Shown in pieces: positions 37,501 through 47,137 of a stretch of 64,000 bases of DNA. This DNA is from Colias croceus (taxonomy: Eukaryota > Arthropoda > Insecta > Lepidoptera > Pieridae), in NCBI RefSeq assembly GCF_905220415.1, contig NC_059547.1, positions 9,250,501-9,314,500 of the forward strand. Direction: 5' to 3'. Made by a program: the position numbers and the translations under genes. A model generated the notes under the pieces. That model saw only the letters and a program-made list of their open reading frames with translations. It had not been told where the DNA came from and ran no database searches. The first letter of the stretch is position 1. Each line of letters starts with the position of its first letter.

Positions 37501-39697
37501 CCGAGTCTTCCTGCACCTTTTCCATATGACCCAGCAATAAATATTCCTTCAACACTTGCGTATAATTATTCTTCAGTTCGATGTTCTTAAATCTTTTCTC
37601 TAAACTCCTTAGCCTTTGCACCGCTACACTTCGCGTATCTCCAAATTCATGCTTCACTTCGGGGCGGAAAGGTAAGTCGACAATATATCTTCCCTCCCTG
37701 TCTCTCTTAGTTGTCCTCTCAAAAATATCTTCACACGCCTTTTCTTCGATTGTCATTATTTTATGGCTTGCCAAACATGGCTCTGCTTCTATTTCCCAGA
37801 ACCTTTTTAGTAGTTCATCTTCATTGCATCCAGCGTGCATGCTGACGATCACTCTCGGTTGTTGGTGCGTTTCAGAATCTAATATTTCTGATTGAATGTG
37901 CCCAGATAATATCCACCCTAAATGCGTTTTCTGTGCTAACGGACATCCAGGGGGACCTTTTATCATGCCGTCCTCCAGTACCTGGGCATACACCTCCGCA
38001 CCAAGCAACAGATCAATTTTGTTTGGGACTTCATATTTTGGATCAGCCAATTGCAAGTGCGAAAGCTCTGGCCACAACTGCACATTGACTCTCCTTGATG
38101 GAAGAAAAGATGTAAGCTTACCGAGAACGTGCGCTTGAACGACCATGGTAAACTTGGGATTATAAATTGATCTGATTTTTACTTCTACCATAGATCTTGA
38201 CGCTAAAGAATCTTCCTGACCTCCTACTCCAGAAATACGAACCTTATTTGGAATTTTCTTTAGCCCAAGAGCTTGAACCGTGGATTCTGTGATGAGAGAA
38301 ACCATTGAGCCTTGATCCAATAAGCATCGCAAATTAAAGTAAGCCTTACCTGTATTCGACTCCGCTTCCACAACTGCAGTAGCCAAAAGAACCTGACTAT
38401 GGACATTCGAGAAACACGTCACAACATCGCGTTCAGATGTGGTTGCTGAAGAAACAACCACATTCTTTGGATGGGACTCAACATTTTTAGACTCTTCGGG
38501 GTGAAGCAATGAATGGTGTTTACGCTTACAAACCTTACATCTGGTGGATTGGCGACAGGAAAATACGGAGTGGTTGCTACCAAAACAATTAAAACATAAG
38601 CGACTATTTTGTATAAATTTATGTCTCACATCATAGTCCGACTTCGCAAACTCCTTACAATTATATAATTTATGAGTTGCCCCTTTGCAATACGGACACT
38701 TCGCCACATAAGACTGACCCGATTCAACACTATTCGTCAAAGTATTGTTCACATAAAGTACTTTGGGACTAAAACGAGGATTTTTTACGTTTACTGACTT
38801 AGTATCTAAAAACTCTAATGACCTAAACTTATGCTCCAAAAATTCTCTAAACAGAGTCAAGGTTGGTAGGTCTTCGCAATCATTTGCCTTGGACTCCCAC
38901 TGCTTCCTGGACTCAGGGTCCAATTTGTGACTCATTATATAAATGACGATTGTGTCCCAACTAGTAATATCAATTCCTAGGTTACTTAGAGCACTTAAGC
39001 ATTCGTTCATACTATCTAATAATTCTCTAATCGCCCATGACGATTCATGATGCAATACTTTTTGGCTCATGAAACGTTGAAGGATATTGTTTGACAAATA
39101 CTTTTTGTTGTCATAACGGTTGACTAGCTGAGTCCAGGAAGCCGTGTAGTTTTTATCGGTTATTGCTGTATGTCTGAGGAGCTGTTCCGGTTCTCCCAAT
39201 AAGTGTCCCTTTAAATAATGTAATTTTTGTACATCATCTAATTTATGGTTATTGTGTATTAAGGATACAAAAAGATCTCTAAAAGTAGGCCATTCTGTGT
39301 ATTTTCCGGAAAATTTAGGTAAAGAAATTTCTGGTAATTTTATGACACATTTTTCTTGATACTCTCTGGAATCACTTGATTTTACCCCGGACCGACTATT
39401 ACCCTTTAATTCAATCAAAGCATCTTTCAATTCCGTTTTGTAATCTACATAAAGTACTTCGGTCTCATCATATATACAATTTTTAATATAGCTAGAAGAT
39501 TCTAACTCCCTCTTAGATATCTCGCTAATAATTTGGCGATGAGTATCGCAAAATGATTGCCACTGATTTTCTAATGATTCCAAACGAGTTTCAACATACG
39601 AAACAGTAATTCTTTCCTTAGGGGATTTTTTAAAATTTACTTTACCCTTAGAGATAAGCTCCTTACTATTTTCTTGAATTCTATTAAATACTTCCAT
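34502..39697 (-). CDS. gag-pol: BEL/Pao gag-pol polyprotein, 1731 aa
   Basis: This single frame encodes particle protein and all replication enzymes, as usual for BEL/Pao. Visible in order are: a DUF1759-type gag region (about 120-290, LPKFSGKYTEWPTFRD); two CCHC zinc knuckles (C334/C337/H342/C347 and C368/C371/H376/C381) and a further Cys-His run at 387-398; an aspartic protease with DQG at 461-463; reverse transcriptase with D804 and YMDD at 879-882; RNase H with D1055, E1099, D1129 and D1175; and integrase with the HHCC zinc site H1363/H1368/C1398/C1401 and catalytic D1433, D1499 and E1552. A DUF5641-type C-terminal domain (about 1640-1726, GDVVLVKEDNLPPAKW) closes the protein. Every catalytic motif is present and there is no internal stop. 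The ATG at 39697 is the first in frame after the leader. Confidence 0.97.
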   Translation of the reverse strand: MEVFNRIQENSKELISKGKVNFKKSPKERITVSYVETRLESLENQWQSFCDTHRQIISEISKRELESSSYIKNCIYDETEVLYVDYKTELKDALIELKGNSRSGVKSSDSREYQEKCVIKLPEISLPKFSGKYTEWPTFRDLFVSLIHNNHKLDDVQKLHYLKGHLLGEPEQLLRHTAITDKNYTASWTQLVNRYDNKKYLSNNILQRFMSQKVLHHESSWAIRELLDSMNECLSALSNLGIDITSWDTIVIYIMSHKLDPESRKQWESKANDCEDLPTLTLFREFLEHKFRSLEFLDTKSVNVKNPRFSPKVLYVNNTLTNSVESGQSYVAKCPYCKGATHKLYNCKEFAKSDYDVRHKFIQNSRLCFNCFGSNHSVFSCRQSTRCKVCKRKHHSLLHPEESKNVESHPKNVVVSSATTSERDVVTCFSNVHSQVLLATAVVEAESNTGKAYFNLRCLLDQGSMVSLITESTVQALGLKKIPNKVRISGVGGQEDSLASRSMVEVKIRSIYNPKFTMVVQAHVLGKLTSFLPSRRVNVQLWPELSHLQLADPKYEVPNKIDLLLGAEVYAQVLEDGMIKGPPGCPLAQKTHLGWILSGHIQSEILDSETHQQPRVIVSMHAGCNEDELLKRFWEIEAEPCLASHKIMTIEEKACEDIFERTTKRDREGRYIVDLPFRPEVKHEFGDTRSVAVQRLRSLEKRFKNIELKNNYTQVLKEYLLLGHMEKVQEDSEETRRRSVWLPHHAVVRPDKSTTKTRVVFNASDRSANGISLNDTLMVGPRLQPELRHIIMRWRLHPICLIADIIKMYRQVKLKREHTDYHRIVWRDDNNEIQDYRLLTVTFGTSSAPYLAVKALQQVAVDEGGSYPLAAAKLKTDFYMDDLLTGCDSEREALRLYEEMNELLSKGGFKLQKWSSNSMEVMEGFEGNIEQDRELKEDDVTKVVGLFWNRRTDDFSYRVQFLSASLPATKREIISEICRLYDPLGWIAPCIITAKIFIQKLWMTGFGWDDKLPSELISEWITYREELFQLTNFQIPRWVQTRSKDTVVELHGFSDASHAAYAAVVYIRCISEDKQIKTHLVAAKTKVAPIKQISIPRLELCGAVLVTKLLLEVAEVLNIPISQLHAWTDSTIVLAWLSDHPSRWKTFIANRTSEILNHLEPCKWSYIQSKENPADCASRGILPTELVDNNLWKYGPDWLSKIDIQYGKPLSICTKTDLEERKVRVHAATKENCEDIDIFLKFSSFTKLVRVVAYCRRFLKLKDPVETRTKFLPYLSAEELRDATMCCIRQHQLTWYPEEMKNLKQKNIIKKSKIDNLNPLIDELGIMRVGGRIENSYLKDSSKHPMIINGDSCLAKLIIADAHANTMHGGPQLTINYIRSTYWITKLKNLVRFHIHKCVRCIRNAAKFKTQLMGQLPACRVTPQKPFLYSGVDYAGPINIRVSKGRGHKSYKGYICLFVCMATRAVHIEAVSDLTSEGFLAAFKRFVARRGRCIQLWSDNGTNFVGASKELRNLFAIEKSQMPVDIASSLANNGTEWRFIPPHAPNFGGVWEAGIKSTKHHLRRVIGDSTLTYEELATVLVQIEACLNSRPLSVASSDSGDPNPLTPGHFLIGEPLIMAPDNDFENEKISNLRRWQLTQRMVQHFWKRWSQECLTQFFQRYKWKGKVPDIKVGDVVLVKEDNLPPAKWMYGLVVKLHPGNDKVTRVVTLRYKGSHIQRPTSKLCVLPVRET

Positions 39698-40219
39698 TAT
39701 AATATTCAGAGACTTCCGAACAACAATAAGATAAATAGACTTTATATTCTCAAACTTATTTGAAATAAATAAATTTAACTTAATATTTAAATTGCATATA
39801 AAACAAGCTAACTCACATGTATAAACTGTCTCCTCAACTCTAAAATATTTTAAGTGTTAAATTCTTTTACAAAATTTTACAAGTGTCTATTCAATACAAC
39901 GAGCAAAGACTAAGTCAATATTAACATTGAAATATTCTAAGTCCAAATCTTCGTTAAAAAACTAAGTCAATGTAAACATTGAAAATATTCTAAGTCCAAA
40001 TCTTCGTTAAAAAACTAAGTCAATGTAAACATTGAAAATATTCTAAGTGTTTTAAAGTAACTCTAATTCAATTTGGGCATGGATTCCCCGTCGCTTCACT
40101 TATTTTCTTGGACTTAAGGTCCAATTTTGATTAATTAATTAATCTTCAAAGTACTCACTGTTTCACTTCACTCACTACTTGGTAGTCCTTCTCCCTCGCA
40201 CCTGTACTCCGGAGTCGGT
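39698..40219 (-). other. BEL leader, gag-proximal half
   Basis: AT-rich untranslated leader between the CRE-type array and gag. It holds the 53-bp tandem repeat at 39910-40049. No open frame of note was found. Confidence 0.7.
39910..40049. repeat. 53-bp tandem repeat in the BEL leader, about 2.7 copies
   Basis: Copies start at 39910, 39962 and 40015 with 'ctaagtcaatgtaaacattg'. The third breaks off at 'ctaagtg'. The first has small differences (atattaac), while the second and third agree. Confidence 0.9.
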
Positions 40220-40823
40220 TGACGTCACGGATGTTCCCTCTCGCTCGCTCCACTGGCCGCTGACGTCCCGGGTGTCCTCCCTCTCGCTCGCTCCGCTGCC
40301 CGCTGACGTCACGGATGTCCTCCCTCTCGCTCGCTCCACTGGCCGCTGACGTCCCGGGTGTCCTCTCTCTCGCTCGCTCCGCTGCCCGCTGACGTCACGG
40401 ATGTCCTCCCTCTCGCTCGCTCCGCTGCCCGCTGACGTCACGGATGTTCTCCCTCTCGCTCGCTCCGCTGGCCGCTGACGTCACGGTTGTTCTCCCTCTC
40501 GCTCGCTCCGCTTGCCGCTGACGTCACGGATGTCTCCCTCTCGCTCGCTCCACTGGCCGCTGTCGTCACGGATGGCACCTCTCGCTCGCTCCGCAGGCCG
40601 TTGACGTCACGGATGTTGTACCTCTCACTCGCTCCGCTGGCCGCTGACGTCACGGATGTTGTACCTCTCGCTCGCTCCGCAGGCCGTTGACGTCACGGTT
40701 GTTCTACCTCTCGCTCGCTCCGATGGCCGCTGAAGTCCCGGTTGCTTCTCTCTCGCTCCCTCCAATGGCTGCTGACGTCCCGGTTGCTCTTCCTCTCGCT
40801 CCCACCAATAGCCGCTGACGTCA
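40220..40823. repeat. 43-bp tandem array, about 14 copies, with TGACGTCA sites
   Basis: A GC-rich array in the BEL leader, unit about 43 bp (41-46), reading gtcacggatgtcctccctct, then cgctcgctcc, then a variable ctggccgctgac. Ten unit junctions spell the perfect palindrome TGACGTCA, the consensus of CREB/ATF bZIP factors (first 40220-40227, last 40816-40823). Five others have one- or two-base changes such as TGACGTCC or TGTCGTCA. The early units alternate CACGG and CCCGG types, which hints at growth by two-unit steps. Open frames across the array on either strand are by-products of GC-rich repetition. Confidence 0.95.
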
Positions 40824-40844
40824 CCACCTGGTCTCCAGTATTCG

Positions 40845-40863
40845 GCTCGCAGGACCAAATTTA
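40845..40863 (-). promoter_or_regulatory. BEL primer-binding site, tRNA-Tyr-like
   Basis: In element sense the bases after the 5' LTR read taaat then tTGGTCCTGCGAGCCGAA. The complement ends ...CGGCTCGCAGGACCA. The 3' end of animal tRNA-Tyr is CGGCTCGAAGGACCA, so the match is close with one mismatch over the last 15 bases. The choice of tRNA-Tyr is from memory and is an inference. Confidence 0.6.
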
Positions 40864-41102
40864 TGTACCACCAGCAATGTAGTACAAACTAGCCAGAGTC
40901 GGAAATAAAACACTCAAAAACGCTCTGACCGTATATTTGAGAGGGTTGCGGAACTACAGTACCATTTTGCTTATATCTAGTTACAAAAGAAAAACACAAG
41001 CGCGATTCAAAAACACAGCTTCTACAACTAGCGTCATCTAGTATCAAATGATGGAACTAAGCCATACTAAAAACTTATACTATTAAACCAACGGTTTAGA
41101 CA
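40864..41102 (-). repeat. 5' LTR of the BEL element
   Basis: 239 bp, the promoter-bearing LTR of the leftward-transcribed element. It reads identical to 34111-34349. No strong TATA box is evident, so a TATA-less promoter is likely, possibly helped by the array just downstream. Confidence 0.95.
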
Positions 41103-41107
41103 AAGGT
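41103..41107. repeat. Target site duplication, right (aaggt)
   Basis: Matches the 5 bp left of the element. Confidence 0.9.
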
Positions 41108-44100
41108 TGTATTGAACGTGACAAGACTATTAGCTTCGCTATTCACTGGAGAACAGATAAAATCTACTATGTTCGTGTACAGAGGTAATAAAAATAAATG
41201 GGGAATGGGAATATATAGGAATCGGTCGGCTAAGTGGTTGTTAACAGCAAGTCAGCTCTAATGACGCATGCGCATATATCGTTTGACAGATGACAATATT
41301 GTGGACCAGGAGATGGCTACTTCAGAAAATTTTAGCGGGCGAACAAAAAATAATTATTACGCTTTTTTATGTCATTTAGGATCTAGGATAAGTAATTATT
41401 CAACTAATTTAAGAACAAATTGTTTTTCAAACGTTTGCATAAATCGAAATTCCTATAGCTCGTGCGTTTCATTATAAATCTCGGAAGTGGACTTTGGAAT
41501 TATTTTACAGTAAGTATTCATTCTGAAAGATGGAAATGATTTTTGATTGAAAGGTCATTTCATTTTCGAAGATTTAAAGGAAATTTAATTTTCTGTCATA
41601 TTAAAAAAAAAACTATTGGAAGATAACGAAAAGCCTGGAATAAAGAACATCATGCAATAATTTATTCCAACAAACAAGGTCACATGTGTATTTGAGTACA
41701 CATATGATGTTTAAAAAGTCCACGCTAATTAATATTAAAATCGATTCAACTCCGACGCTAAAAGAAGGGATACTTTGTAATAAAGCCAGTAACACGACAC
41801 AAGCATCTCGGAGACGCAATTACAGAATCCCATACCACTACATAACGAAACAAAAACGTGTTGGAGCCATCTATCGCGTAATTATTCACTATTTTAATTA
41901 ATTCAATATCTTTTTAAGTACTGGTATTTTAACAATTTCCTTAGACGTGCATATTCGGATTAAATTATTTTGTCTAAGTAAGGCTGGGAGTGATAAGTGA
42001 TTGATCGAAGGAAGAGCTTTTTACGACTCTCAGTCAATAAGGACCTTTGTTAATAATATTATTTCTTTGTATTTTCCATATGGATATGGAAATAAGATGT
42101 AAGAGGTGAAGGAATTCTACGCGTTCGATCTCTTTTTGTTGGAATGTACTTAGATAAACTGTTAAAAGAGCAATTATACTAAGGCCAGTTCTTGTGATGA
42201 ATGATAATTAGATTCGAGAATGGTTTGACATGAATTATTTTTAATTTTTATAATTGTAATGTGGAATATCATTTCTTATACTGTATAGAACCGATTAGGC
42301 GATTATCTCACCTTCCTTTAGACTTTAGAGAAACATTTTTTTATTAATGTTGTTTAAATATTCGAGCAATTATGATTATTCAGAAGACAAATACACCAAT
42401 GATAAACTGTTATAAATGATATTGCTGGTTTGTTTTGATATTTTCTATCTTAGGTATTTCTTTTAGCTACCAAAATAATTAAAGTTTTAATTAACACCCT
42501 TATCCGTAAAAGCGTATACTTTATTAATTTCCCACATAAAGGGTCAAAGTTGTTATTAGATGAATAAATAAATATTACTATTTACGATATTCGAGAAGTG
42601 ATCTACACTGGCGTCAGCAATTACTTGAGTGGCACGGAAAGGGGCTTACAGCATTCGCTATTTATGCCCTGTGTTGCCAACCTTCGGTCACGACAATTTT
42701 CAGTGAATATAAATCCATCAAATGTTGATTGTTTTATTGTGCACTTTGGTAAAGTGTTAATATGTAATAAATTAATTTGTGACAATAAAACACTGTAAGG
42801 AACAATGCATTAACACAAACAATATCAATACACAAAAACGTCAACTTTATAGATTAGCGCCTTATCCTTAGGAAATACAAATACCCTGGGATTTAGGAAA
42901 ATTAAATATTTAATTGTCGGTAGCAATAAAGGTCAAATAAAGTTAAGCGAAAACTTCTTTATGAAAAAAAAAACTCAACATTAAAGGTCATTAGAATAAA
43001 TCTAACTTTACTTTACTACATACCTACGTGTAGTATGTGTACTTTTTTGTGACTTTGTTTATATTTGTATTACACAATACGAGTGATTACAAATCCAAGC
43101 CTACATAAATTATAAATTCAAATACTTCAAATGTTGGCAACACCTGGTGCTAAGTAACCGTTGATTATTTAACGGAAATGTATCTGACTGATGTTAAGCC
43201 GAACGGAAAACGTATTAAGGATTACAAGCGGATTTGTTTGACAATAAATTGTGTTTGGACTTAGCGTTGATATTCCTGATTGATTTTTAGTATAAAATTA
43301 GTTTACAGGAAAATAGCTCTACAACAGAGTACATTACGACTAATTTAGCGAATCAGGTGTTAATCCCATGTATGTATGTACTGTGTTAGACATTACTGTA
43401 GTATTGCGAAGTGTCTCTCATTTGGTAATTTAAATAACATTAATGGTTTGTTAATGTTAAACATATCAAAGCTTTACAAGTGAATGCAGTTTAATTCTCT
43501 TATTTGTGAGAACGTTCTTATTTACATCGTATTCAGATAGCGCGCTGTCATATAAATAAATTAAATAAAAAAAATACATTTATGTTATGAATACATAGGT
43601 ACATTGGTTAGGTCAAAAAACATAATGTCGTCATTATTGACTGAGATTTGGCCTTTTACCATAATCTCAGCAGTTCATACTCATACGGTAATAATACCCT
43701 AATACCAAGATACATAAATATTGTTAGACATCTTCAAGTTATCCTACAAGGAAATTTTCACTCCCACTTGACTAATATCAAAACCGCGAAATGTGTGCCA
43801 ACAATTTCAAAGCACAATTGTAGTTTCGAACATTACAATACATTGGAGATTTACTGCAGCGTTGCGTATCTCGAAATACCAGTGAAAGGTCATCGCTGGC
43901 CCCTGCCCACGCCAATAATCTGCACCGAACGTGTTTTGTTTAAATATTCCAAGTTCCTAATAGATTTTAATCATAGACACTGTATTTTAATGGAAATACC
44001 GTTCTATTGTCTTTGGCTAGGATTGATTCTATGTTACCTGTGCCAGTGTCACCTGTCAAAAAGCGCGCGACCACAGATTACACAAAGGACTATGTGGATT

Positions 44101-45210
44101 TATTGAATAAAGATTCTACTCGCTTCAGTGATTTCAATTACACTTTATATTACTAGTTTTTTTTTTCATTGATTTAATTGAAAGAAATGATTAAATTAAT
44201 CTACATTTCATCAGTTTGACATATAGTTAATAATCTGCGAACTATTCATGTGTATGGGAGAGAAAGATACAATATATAAAAAATATTAAATATGTTATTA
44301 TTTAACATATTTTTATGGACGGAATATCGTGTGCAAACTGCAAAGACGTTTTTAATAATTTATATTTTTACTTTATCAACTTCGATATGTTGTCTAAATT
44401 ATTTTTACGATCATCCTCCGATGACATTATACATGAATTTAATTCCACTAAATGTAGGTAGGCGTGAAGCGTAAAATTTAATCTCTTTTCGACATGTTTT
44501 TTAAATTTATAATCTGCTGCATATTCAATTCAATTCACTTTCATTGTTTCAACTTTCAAGGTGATAATTTTTAATCTTTATATTTTATCGATCTTTCTTC
44601 GAATTGCTTACATTTTTAAACGTAAAAGGAGTAGACCCCGAGTTATGGATTTAAAAAGGAATGCACCTGTCGTTAAAAACGTAAAATATTCATATTAATT
44701 TGATTGCGCTACGATTACCTAAGTAGCACAATAAGATATGAAAAGGAAAAAGCTCGTATTAATTCAATTTTACCTGTATTTTAATGCAACACTTAATCTT
44801 TTGATCACTGCAACGTTTAATAAAAAATTCGAGTAAAAGTGACATCATGAACTCGACTAGTTTTTGCTCACAATGTGAAAGTTTGTGAGTAGGTATATGC
44901 ATACCTATCCGGATCCATGCGGATGTATGTATAAACTGTATTAATTATTGTAACTTATTTACGAAAAAGCTACGGGACTACATCAAAACATTAGTTGTAA
45001 AAAATCTCGTCGCAGATAAAACCGCATGTTCAGCTAGTTATAAATAAATTAAAACGTCACGCGAAACGGGTTGAAGCACATCACGGCTATTTATTATGAA
45101 TCATTCATTCCGTTCACAAATTAGATTACAATATGGTAACACTGAAGCCGACAATTACACCTGTCATTATTAAGCGCGGTTTAATCACTTGCCGCGATTT
45201 ATGGCTTTTT
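41108..45210. other. AT-rich DNA right of the BEL element, no gene recognised
   Basis: The longest open stretch (about 152 codons, 43648-44106, plus strand) opens on TTG, not ATG, and contains no known motif. Other frames are shorter. No repeat family was recognised. Confidence 0.5.
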
Positions 45211-45295
45211 AGGCCGCGTTTCCATCTGCAAAAAAACTTCCGCAAGAAATGTACGACCTTGTGTCCGTCAGTCTGTCTGACAGCAACTTGCAAGT
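45211..45295 (-). mobile_element. Partial MITE, outer family, inverted relative to 45610-45713
   Basis: It reads 'aggccgcgtttccatctgca' then 'acttccgcaagaaatgta' and 'cagtctgtctgacagcaact', matching the complement of 45610-45713. It lacks the far terminal repeat and ends where the next elements begin. Confidence 0.8.
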
Positions 45296-45300
45296 CTAAG

Positions 45301-45609
45301 GGCGGCCGTACACGGACCGCTTCAAGCAGTTGAGACCGACCGCTTGAAGCCGCGACCGCGCGGTGAACTATGGGCATTCATTCACCGCCGTTCACGTGAC
45401 GGCTCGAGCCGTCGCGACCGCTTCAAGCCGTCAACTGCATGACGAAATTCCACCGTGCAGTTGACGGCTTGCGAGCGGTCGTGAGGCATACACTGACTGC
45501 TCGAGCCGTTGACTGCGCTAGAGCCGTCGACGGCTCGCTCCTCCCCTGAAAATCAATGACTTGACTAGTCAAAAAAATCAACCGCTCGAGCGGTCCGTGT
45601 ACGGCCGCC
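45301..45609. mobile_element. Nested MITE, 309 bp, 21-bp perfect TIRs
   Basis: The ends ggcggccgtacacggaccgc(t) are exact inverted repeats, bounded by a direct repeat ctaag on each side (45296-45300 and 45610-45614), taken as a 5-bp target duplication. The interior is GC-rich and made of many near-palindromic pieces around 'gctcgagccgtcg' and 'gcttcaagccgtc'. There is no coding capacity. It sits between two inverted copies of another MITE family. Confidence 0.85.
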
Positions 45610-45713
45610 CTAAGGCCGGGTTTCCACCTGCAAGTAGGCTTGCAAGCTGCTGTCAGACAGACTGTCGGACATTTCTTGCGGAAGTTTACTTGCAGATGGA
45701 AACGCGGCCTTAG
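45610..45713 (+). mobile_element. MITE, outer family, about 104 bp
   Basis: Near-perfect terminal repeats: ctaaggccgggtttccacct at the left and the complement of ctaaggccgcgtttccatct at the right. The interior holds 'gctgctgtcagacagactgt'. This looks like the complete version of the partial inverted copy at 45211-45295. Confidence 0.8.
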
Positions 45714-46956
45714 TCTATGGCCGATTGAATTCATTGAATATGGATTGTTTTTTTACGAGTATCGATTATTTAATAATCCATTTACATACGTATAGTGAAA
45801 GCTTTATTCTTGTTATAATTAAACTTAGCACGTTTTGAGTATTATGTAGATGTAGTAGGTAGTAAGTTGTTATATGTATAAAACTATGCTATTACAGTAC
45901 TCCAAAAGTGATAATGCGCATAGAAATCTTCGTCACAGTTCGGTAACTGTCATATTCCCGGAGCGTCCGAAGACGATATGTATATAGAGCGGTTAAATGA
46001 ATTTTCTTCATGCATAATTTAGTAAAATTGTTAAGTCAAATGAAATACATTTTGGAAATACGACAATTAGCGAAGATTCGCATGTGCATTATTAATTTTG
46101 GAGTACTATAAATATCTATATTTTGTAATATTATATTTTAATACTTATATTGCAATATTTTGATAATTTTTATTTTTGGACACAATAATGTAGAGACTAC
46201 GTTTACCATCTTTAAATTATTTCCTAAATTACATAGTTATATACTTGTAATTGTCTTTAATTAAAAATTAAAATTTTTCTTTTGTTATTCTTATAACATA
46301 AAATAGCACATTTTGAAAGCGTATTCTGTTTATAAAAAAAATGTTGAAACGGACTTTATTTCAAAGCTTTTAAATGTAATACCTACACTAATATTCCATA
46401 ATTCATGGGGCAGGTATTTGACTGTTTTCCCATGATTTTAAAAAACAACGAGACACGTCTAGAAGATCATTTTTTGCCAGACGAGAATAAAACCTCATAC
46501 TCTGTCTGTTTACAGAGGTGCAATTTCTATTTGTATCTCAAATAATCTAAAAAACTATTTAATCTTATAATACAAGAGCTCTAATAAATAAGATACATAT
46601 CGAGAGATACCGCAAATCTTCTATTTTCGGTTGAATCATATCAGCCGATTTAATATTCCACCTTCATTGGACCATATAGCCGCTCCTGTATCTAATGTGT
46701 ATATTTATACGTTTATTACTCCGAAACCCACGCATTTGTACCGATATATGCGAATGCAATCCGATAGCTCGGGACATTATCGTAAATTTGACGGACACTC
46801 GTACAAATAAATTTTAACAATACGATAAATAACCGTTTTTAAGTCTACTTTCTAGTTTAATTGATTTTATTATGTTGTTTTATGTTTGTTTCGCATATCA
46901 TCTCTAGTTAGTTGGAATGGTGAGCGCGTGCGCGGCTCTTTGGCAATTCCTTTCAT
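45714..46956. other. AT-rich DNA, no gene recognised
   Basis: No coding, RNA or repeat feature could be supported. Confidence 0.5.
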
Positions 46957-46959
46957 TTA

Positions 46960-47134
46960 GGGCTAATTTTTCAATCCTTGGTTAAAACTTATTCATCGAA
47001 TAACGTATTAAACTACCATTTCAAAAATGTATTCTAGTTGTCCGTATTTGACAGTTTATAGGTGACATTTTAATATATTTGTGTAATACTTTATTGGACG
47101 GATAAATTTTAACCAAGGATTGAAAAATCGGCCC
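46960..47134. mobile_element. PIF/Harbinger-type MITE, 175 bp
   Basis: TIRs gggctaatttttcaatcctt and gggccgatttttcaatcctt (complement strand) extend about 35 bp through 'ggttaaaactta'. They are flanked by TTA on both sides (46957-46959 and 47135-47137). A 3-bp TTA/TAA target and GGG-starting ends are typical of PIF/Harbinger. The interior has no coding sequence. Confidence 0.85.
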
Positions 47135-47137
47135 TTA

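Larger units (their letters stand above)
34111..41102 (-). mobile_element. Complete BEL/Pao LTR retrotransposon
   Basis: The 6992-bp element has 239-bp LTRs at both ends that I read as identical, a 5-bp target duplication (aaggt at 34106-34110 and 41103-41107), TG...CA LTR termini, a primer-binding site, a repeat-rich leader and one long gag-pol frame without stops. There is no env-like third frame. Identical LTRs and an intact frame indicate a recent insertion and possible current competence to retrotranspose. It is transcribed leftwards, so the 5' LTR is the right-hand one. Confidence 0.97.

Noticed and set aside
40175..40858. Several Ser/Arg/Glu-rich open frames on both strands in the BEL leader
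   Set aside because: They are translations of the 43-bp GC-rich array. The unit is not a multiple of three and the frames drift, so they are not proteins.
43648..44106. 152-codon open stretch, plus strand
   Set aside because: It opens on TTG. The first ATG in frame comes late and no motif or splice signal supports a gene.
45126..45734. Open frames containing RPRFHLQ and NFRKKC on both strands
   Set aside because: They arise from the inverted MITE copies and have no independent support.
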